From Klebsormidium nitens (taxonomy: Eukaryota; Streptophyta; Klebsormidiophyceae; Klebsormidiales; Klebsormidiaceae): a DNA stretch of 64,000 nt. Below are positions 57,901-64,000 of this stretch, piece by piece. Location: NCBI GenBank assembly GCA_000708835.1, contig DF237344.1, forward strand, positions 22,648 to 86,647, given 5' to 3'. The notes under the pieces were generated by a model. That model ran no database searches. It was not told where the DNA came from and saw nothing but the letters and a program-made list of their open reading frames with translations. Every line of letters begins with the position of its first letter. Position 1 is the first letter of the stretch. The translations under genes and the position numbers were made by a program.

Positions 57901-59644
57901 GCTCTGGTAGACGAAGAGCGGCTGTCTCACTTCCGATACAAAAACTGGCATTTGGCGGACCACGATTACTCTTATCCGCTCAACAGCGTGTGGTCCTAGA
58001 ATTCTGTGCTTGTCCCTGTGTCCGCGTCCGCTTCAGCGCAGCGGAACATGTAACTTGTTTGGTGGAGCTTTTCAAAGATGATTTCGGACTGGCGGCCAAT
58101 TTCCTTTCAGGTTGCCATGCCACTGACAACTGGTGTCGGATTGGCGGCCAGTTCCTTCCTTTGAGGTTGTTAATCAAGCTTGCTTCCCGTCCCAAGATTA
58201 TCTGACAGAACCTTCGGCCTTAACCATCTGATCGGGGTTCGTTTTCCCGTTTCTTGTCCTCGTTTCAACCTGAAACTTAAAAGCTTTTCGAAAAGCCCGA
58301 ATGCCTTTAAGAATCCTAAAACCACTTTACCGACCCACCTTGCAGCAGGTGGCCGTCGCATGATTTCATTAACCGACAGCATCGACTTGTCCCTCACGCA
58401 ACCAGAGCGCGGCACCAAAAGGATCCGGCCGCCGCTGACGTGTTGTTTGGCCCTGCAGGGTCGCGGAGGCTGCGTACACGCGCATCCTGGCGCGCGATAT
58501 TGAGGCGGCCGCGGGAGGCAAACCCGTGTTAGTGAACGCGGTTTGCCCCGGGTTCTGCAGAACCGACCTCGGGAACCCGCACCCGGAGAAGAAAGGTGGG
58601 CAACGATATCTCACTCTTGCTATGATTCAGGAGCCACCGCTTGCTAACATTGATATTGCTCTCTTCGCAGCAAGACACCCAAAGGATTTGACGAAAGAGG
58701 GTCTAAATTCAGGCGAGAGAGTGCGTCCCTATCAAAGTGCCCCGTTTGTTCCTTCGACTTGTTTATCCAGACGCCGTCACCAGAAGGCAATCAGTGATCG
58801 CGGATGCATCTCCTTTAAGTTCCAAAATAACTCTCTGACGGAGTCCGTTGTGTGCGCTTGAGTAAGTGCACCACGACCGAAAGACTGTGCTTTGGGCACA
58901 ACTTTGCGGGTCGTGAGCGTATCGCTTCCAAACGGGAAATTGCTTCAAACCGGGACGCATCAAGTTCTCCCGAATCCCCTAGAATCCTGTCAGCCAACAA
59001 TTGCTTTGCAAGCGCAGGAGATTTCCGAACTGCACTCTCGTTGACATTCTTCCGGACAGCCCGCGATATCGTTGGTGAGCGCGCAAGCTTTTGACCTCAC
59101 AAGCTGATCATTTTCGATCCTTGACTCCGCGTCACTTGCCGTTCTCTCGTCGTATGATTTCGCTGTCACAATATGCTTATTAGCCGGACTGAAGAATGCT
59201 TCATTTGTCCTCATTGGCGAACCCATTTCACATCTTCGCTCGTTCATAGTGCCTGAAACGACGTGTCGCATGAGTCTTCGCGGCTCAGGAGAATTCGCAG
59301 TTTACTCTTTACTTTACCTACATTTCGGATGCAACTCGTTGTTCCGAAGTTTGTGCTGGTCAGGCTCCTTTTATGGTCGCCTCGATGTAAAACCTATCAC
59401 TGTTTCTAAGATTGTCGTCCAGATGGTCGGGAGAATCTTTTCTGTATTTGGATCTGATTTATGCTTTGTGTCTCGATGCCTCGTCTCCGCTTATGCCTCG
59501 TTGCCGCTTATGCCTTCTGCGTCTCGTTGTGTAGCACCTAAGTCAGCGGAGGAGGGCGCCGATACTCCAGCCTGGGTTGCCCTAGCACCGCCAAACAGTG
59601 CGAATGGTGCCTTTTTTAGTGATCGAGAAGATGTGGGCTATTGA
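54976..59644 (+). CDS. Short-chain dehydrogenase/reductase, carbonyl reductase (CBR1)-like, with plastid transit peptide
   Basis: NAD(P)(H)-dependent oxidoreductase of the carbonyl-reductase/neomenthol-dehydrogenase branch of SDRs. Seven exons: 54976-55384, 55612-55757, 56271-56407, 56909-57050, 57668-57726, 58459-58595, 59547-59644; all phases close, 375 aa. Residues 1 to about 95 are Ser/Ala/Arg-rich with almost no acids early on, typical of a plastid transit peptide. The enzyme part has AVVTGGSKSSIGLE (cofactor loop, about 106-118), ELDITNQQSIDDF, LDILVNNAGVMV, VVNVCSRMGAL with the catalytic Ser, SAYANSK with the Y-x3-K pair, LVNAVCPGFCRTDLG, and EEGADTPAWVALAPP near the end, as in CBR1. 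The glycine loop has one extra residue (TGGSKSSIG instead of TGxxxGIG). Natural substrate unknown; reactive carbonyls are likely for this group. Confidence 0.92.
57492..57640 (+). repeat. Irregular GGTTA-rich stretch in SDR intron 4
   Basis: The pentamer GGTTA occurs about seven times in 150 bp, often as CTGGTTA or CCGGTTA, spaced roughly 10-60 bp. No longer repeat unit is conserved. Confidence 0.4.
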
Positions 59645-60740
59645 CTGTTGATCAGTCGCATTTGTGTAATCATATACCTTCAAAGTAAAGAAATAAGTTT
59701 GTACAAAGAGCTTTTGTGTAGGATAATAAAACGTTGAACGGGTCGAGGTGTTGTGTTGCAAGCCGGGCTTCCATTGATACTGTCTCCTTGCTGAAACAAC
59801 TGTTATCACGTTCCAGCTTGGCAATTAGTCGATTGGTGAATTCGTCATCTCAGTGCCGTCCGGGGGTGCTCTTGCACTCCATCGAGTAGCAAGGTGATAA
59901 GGAATCTCTTTAGGTGCTGCATCATATGCTAACTAGTTACTATCTGTTATGCAACTTTACTTAGCCGCCCTGCTACAGTTGTCGAGACGGTAGCTCGCAT
60001 GTGCATGTGCAGCCGGCATATGCATTTTAGGTTTCCTGATCAGGATTGGTCATAGATTACCTATCACGTACCATGCAGTAACAGCTCAAATTTGCATGAT
60101 TCAGAATGCCTGCACGTGCATCATGCATGCCGGTCACTCAAGTCTTCTACGGGACTTGATTTCTCAGTCGGCGCCTGATGCAACCGTCCTTTCGCAATCA
60201 GCGCACGGGCCCGCAAGACATACAATGATGGCCGTAATGCAATAGAGGATTGATGATTGAAGGAAGCGAGTAGGCGTCCATAAAATTAAGTCTACCTGGC
60301 AACAGGCCTACCTAGCCAGCTTCATACTTCGCCCGCTACTTCTTCGTCTGGCACGCGCAGTCCTTTGATACAATAATGTCAGTGTACGAGGACCTCTGAT
60401 TCTCCAGAATACGAGCAGACCAATGGGCGTCTCAAGTTCGGCAACCTTTGCACCCGTTCAAGTGCATACTTTACAAATGGAACGCCGACGTGTCGTTGTT
60501 CGCTTCCGAGTTTCTGCTTGAACCTCATTGTCGTTGATGCAATCAACTCACAAAATGTATACAGACTATAGCCATAGCAGTAAGCAGCTAGCCGCCGACA
60601 CACTTGCGAGGTGCGGGCACGCGTTGTATTCTACGCACAATTCAGGGGCCTGTCTCGGACGCAGCATATGCAGAGCGCTCTCCAAGTCATTGCTGGTCAT
60701 TGCCCATATCAATCTTACCAACTCGCGCGGGCCGTTCATA
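59645..60740. other. Intergenic region between convergent SDR and ATC-hydrolase-like genes
   Basis: No supported gene or RNA. The stretch 59980-60140 is rich in CATG/GCATGC words but forms no clear long repeat. Confidence 0.5.
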
Positions 60741-63506
60741 TTAACCCGAGCTCTGCCTATCTTTGCGCCGCAACACAAAATCGCAGCAGGGAGCTCCGTC
60801 TGCCAGCGTTGTTGGACGCGAGAACTCGATGCCGTGTCTGGCTGGCGAAACGTGATCAAACCTGTCGGCGAAACCAAAGGTCGAGCAACGTTGGTTCGAG
60901 GATCATACTCAGCAAGTAATTTTCTGCAGGTGTACTCAAGTTCACAGGCCGCACTAAAATGAGAGCATCCGATCAGGTTTTTTTAAAGCAGATACTGGTG
61001 ACACGTGCAGATTCCGGGTTGAGTCAGGGGGCCAACCCAAAGCGACGTGCACGAAGCTCTCATTGGAAGGCCCGGTTTCCTTGTGCTCATCCTCATCTGC
61101 GATAATCAGATCCATTCGCGCACATGCGACTACCTTATTATCCAACACGATCTCCCGAATATTTTCATCTGACTGAGTGATTATGATTTGAAACCTTGGC
61201 TGACCCTCACCACATTCTGTCGAACGCACAGAAGAGCCGCGTCAGGTCCGGTACCCCCTGTCGTTCAAAGAACGTATTGTAGAGGCAACGAGTCACCTTG
61301 AGACTGTGGAACCTGCAATTGGGTAACGGTTAGAAACGGCGTGAGCTGGTAAGCCAATTCGACAAAGTAAGCGAAAGGTCCGCAAAATGGCAGAGGAATC
61401 GTCTGCACTACTTTATACAGAGAGGCAGGCGCAACAGCAGAAAGAGCCTTTGAAACTCCTCTGTCGTCTAAGATTCGGGGTTGAGGAGAAGGATCTGAAG
61501 ATGACGGAATTCGATGCGTTCTCTGCAGGAATCGGACAAACGAGCTTGACAAAGACGGCAAAAAGGCTCAAATTCCAGCCCAAACCGATCGCAGGAAAAC
61601 GGACCAATTGAATGTTCGCGGCCTCAGATCGAGGGAATTTTGAAACTGGCCAGGAGTAATGTCATGTTGAGTACAAGCAGGGTACACGTATGGCGTCTTC
61701 CAAAGTAGCGACCAAAAACACCAAGACGATTGCAATGGTCTTGGCTTCTCAGGAGTTGGACCTTTCAGGTGATTCTTCGTAAATCGCTTGCTTGCTTGAA
61801 GGCTTGACCGCATGCCTCTACGAATCGCTACGAATTGTGCTGTCCAAAACCCTGATGGATCGAAGCTCGATTAAACTCAAGTTCTCAAGAGATGAGACTG
61901 TCTGGTGCAGAGATCGTTGGCACCTCTCTGGCCGATTGCCCGATGTGGGTTCTCAAATAAGAGGAGCGAAAACAAAAGCCCAACAAGTGCCCTGACTCGC
62001 TTTCTTCCAACTCCCTTTATGTACAGCCGTCTATCCCTGAGCCAGAAACACCGTTCTGACGTCATCCAGAGTCAACCAACTTACCCCAGTTCTTTGTGCT
62101 CTTCTGTTTCAAACGACTTCCCAAAGTCTCGCCCCAGGTACTCAAGCCCCCGGGAGACGTGCGCAAACTTGTCAAAAGACAGGAAGAGCACAAAACGGCT
62201 CATGAAGTTGAGCGTGTCTGCTGCAGCCGCCCCGATCGGCTCCTTGATGAGGTCAGCGGTGACAGCGCGGTTGTGTGCAAAGTGGGGAAGGAGGGTGCGG
62301 TATGATGCGAGCGCAAGAGAGGCCATCTGGCAGGGGTTAAGCGAGGGGGTTAGGAGTGGTTAAGACGAGGGCAGCATTTTCTTCTGAGCCAAGGAGAGGA
62401 TTACAGTGACACAAGGGGTTCCTGCAAGTCGCGAACATAGTGGAAAGTGACCGAAATAGATTCAACATAAAGCGTTGTAGGTTTGAAGGGTATGCAAGCT
62501 GTTTGGGGGTAAGGTGGGAGTTCTCAAAGGAAGCTGGAGAGACGTGCTTGACAGAGTGTTTGAAGAAAACGAGTTGCTTGCAAGACAGACTCTATCAGTC
62601 CTGGTGGAGTGGGTTGACTAATCTGAAAACTTGACGCTCAATCTGATAACGAATGCTAATATCCTGCGCCATGGGTGGAGGTAGACACTTCCCCCAGGAG
62701 AGCAACAAGATAAATAAGATTGACAGAGGTCACTCCACTCCACCAGATGGATCTCTCAGAAGCATCATGATTTGGCCTCTGATCAAGAAGCAGAGGCAGG
62801 TCACATACAAAGTGTAAAATTGTTATGACGACTTCAAAGCTGATGAGAAAACCCGTTTGGTGGATGTCCAGTAAGTACTCGCGATTCACAAAGTACAACA
62901 AAGCGCATGGGTACTGTCGAAGCTTACCTGCAAGTGAGATGCCCCTCGACTATCTTTCGCCAGATCACCATGCCTCTTCAGAACCTCTTCGTAATTCTCT
63001 TCAATCTGTCTCATCACACTCTCCACACTGCCCTCAAGCTCAGGGGCGGTCTTCAGGACGTTTTCCAACGATCGCAGGTACGCTTTCTTTGGAATGTTTT
63101 CAAGACGAGCTGTTGCTTTCAGCTTTACAAACTCCAGGTATTGCTGCACTTTAGAAGGTGGTTGCGCACTGTTTCCAGCGTTGGAAGCAAAATTTCGTCT
63201 AGGGGCAGAACCAGATTGAGCTCTCAACAAAGGCTGGAGAAGAGGTCTGTTCAGGCCACAAGATTGCGTTCTCGTTGATTGTGGACCACCAGCATCATAT
63301 GCTGCGTGAAACCTACTTATCCCTCCCGTTCCTATCTCCTCCCGCAACACCGGGCACACCACCAATTCATCACTGGTGCTTTTAACTGATATAGCAAGCT
63401 CAGAAAAAAAGTAAGGGAACTGCCTAAGGATACTTTGCGGCTTTCCTCCGCGGCAGGGCACGCAGAACCTACGGAAGGCTTTATCCATAATCACCGACTT
63501 GCGCAT
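60741..63506 (-). CDS. L-2-amino-thiazoline-4-carboxylic acid hydrolase-like protein (ATC_hydrolase domain)
   Basis: Exons read downward: 62928-63506, 62085-62326, 61211-61312, 60741-60861; phases 0, 2 and 2 close, 347 aa. Exon 3 gives VTRCLYNTFFERQGVPDLTR and LFCAFDRMW; exon 4 gives GIEFSRPTTLADGAPCCDF and stop. The block R-C-x-Y-x-x-x-F-x-x-x-G-x-P-x-L-x-x-L-F-C-x-x-D followed by R-P-x-T-L-A-x-G-x-x-C-C-D-F is what I know from the ATC_hydrolase-like family, named after a bacterial enzyme that opens the thiazoline ring on the way to cysteine; many members have other, unknown roles. The first 110 residues are rich in Arg, Ser and Cys and could target mitochondria or plastid; residues about 125-190 are a charged helix. 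Exon 2 has LKEPIG-like and FMSRFVLFLSFDKFAHVSRG segments. The start at 63506 was chosen because upstream frame continuation lacks ATG. Catalytic function is not proven. Confidence 0.82.
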
Positions 63507-63737
63507 TGGAAGGGGATGATTCGTGGTGGCGCCGCAGCCCCTCCGTTTTCGAAATAGAATGACGGGCAATCTCTATGGTTCAAAGATCCTCACGTCCAAA
63601 TTGCTCCTGCCACTGGTGTGCCAATTTTGCAATGCTGGAAAAGGCTTCTTGGCCCCAAGGCCCTGGGCACAGTTGGAATGTGCAAGAAAGAAAACGAAGG
63701 AAAAACATGTGTGATAGGAACGTGTAGAAGAAGACTG

Positions 63738-63810
63738 AGCTTCATGTGGGATTTGAACCCACGACCTTTCGCTTACGAAGCGAACGCACTAGCCCCTGTG
63801 CAAATGAAGC
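63738..63810 (-). tRNA. tRNA-Thr (anticodon CGU)
   Basis: On the minus strand the sequence folds as a complete 73-nt tRNA: acceptor GCTTCAT/ATGAAGC (7 bp), D stem GCAC/GTGC, anticodon stem TTCGC/GCGAA with loop TTCGTAA (anticodon CGT, reading ACG, Thr), variable AGGTC, T stem GTGGG/CCCAC with TTCAAAT loop, discriminator T. No intron. The B box (GGTTCAAATCC) is standard; the A box is slightly off consensus (TTGCACAGGGG). A T-run on the minus strand about 45 nt downstream could end Pol III transcription. Confidence 0.92.
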
Positions 63811-64000
63811 TTGAACCAAAAAGCGCGGGAAATGCTGATTATCCAGTGTGAAAATATATATTATAAATATAAATCCAGATAATAGGGTGCCAACATCTCG
63901 CGGCTTCCGAATCTCGCCTGAGGCTGCAGCATAGCAAAACTTCAACCTTCTTTTCAGAAATCAAAGATTCAATGTATTGAAATTTGAGTTGGGAGGAAAG
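63811..64000. other. Window end, no feature
   Basis: A/T-rich flank upstream of the tRNA gene; nothing else seen. Confidence 0.5.

Noticed and set aside
61387-61611. 74-codon + strand frame inside intron 2 of the ATC-hydrolase-like gene
   Set aside because: No recognisable domain or splice context; the surrounding minus-strand gene is complete without it.
63618-63851. 77-codon frame containing MWDLNPRPFAYEANALA
   Set aside because: This is a translation of the opposite strand of the tRNA-Thr gene, a well-known false protein.
1-64000. Bacterial operons, ribosome binding sites or phage genes
   Set aside because: All recognisable genes are split by spliceosomal introns and have eukaryotic domains; no operon-like spacing or Shine-Dalgarno pattern is meaningful here.

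Overview
The window is nuclear DNA from an intron-rich eukaryote of the green-plant lineage. Evidence: genes are split by introns of about 150-1700 bp with GT..AG borders (one GC..AG); the protein set is plant-like (HOTHEAD-type GMC oxidoreductase, plant-type nucleoplasmin-FKBP, PLAC8 protein, LEA-like protein, plastid-type SDR), yet a cilium-associated CFAP20-domain gene is also present. A charophyte (streptophyte) alga such as Klebsormidium fits best; this is an inference, no search was run. Gene models were built by joining exons by hand; nearly all splice phases close exactly, which is the main support for them.

Layout (+ or - strand): GMC oxidoreductase (+, 1209-5592); CFAP20DC-like ciliary protein (-, 7281-11472); a TIR element carrying an assembly gap (11909-12307); SERP1/RAMP4 (+, 12786-14098); nuclear FKBP with nucleoplasmin-like N-terminus (-, 14962-21949); PAM16/Magmas (+, 22898-25243); a large LEA-like protein with predicted lipid and membrane anchors (-, 26218-31195); PP2C phosphatase (+, 32094-36352); an unassigned exon set with repeated exon-like units (-, about 38195-39302); single-HKD phospholipase D-like protein (+, 40913-42188); PLAC8 protein (-, 43066-45741); C-terminal remnant of a cationic amino acid transporter (-, 48701-49411); an unrecognised charged protein in two probably linked pieces (-, 50030-54455); plastid-type SDR (+, 54976-59644); ATC-hydrolase-like protein (-, 60741-63506); tRNA-Thr(CGU) (-, 63738-63810).

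The genes are mostly unrelated housekeeping or stress functions (ER translocation, mitochondrial import, histone/chromatin prolyl isomerase, redox enzymes), arranged as divergent and convergent pairs. The most suggestive pairing is the LEA-like gene and the PP2C, which face away from each other across about 900 bp containing a perfect inverted repeat of ACGTG (ABRE/G-box) elements. The most unusual objects are the doubly anchored LEA-like protein, the repeated exon blocks in the PLAC8 gene and at 38.7-39.3 kb, the truncated transporter with a tandemly duplicated 3' end, and the gap-containing PIF/Harbinger-like TIR element.
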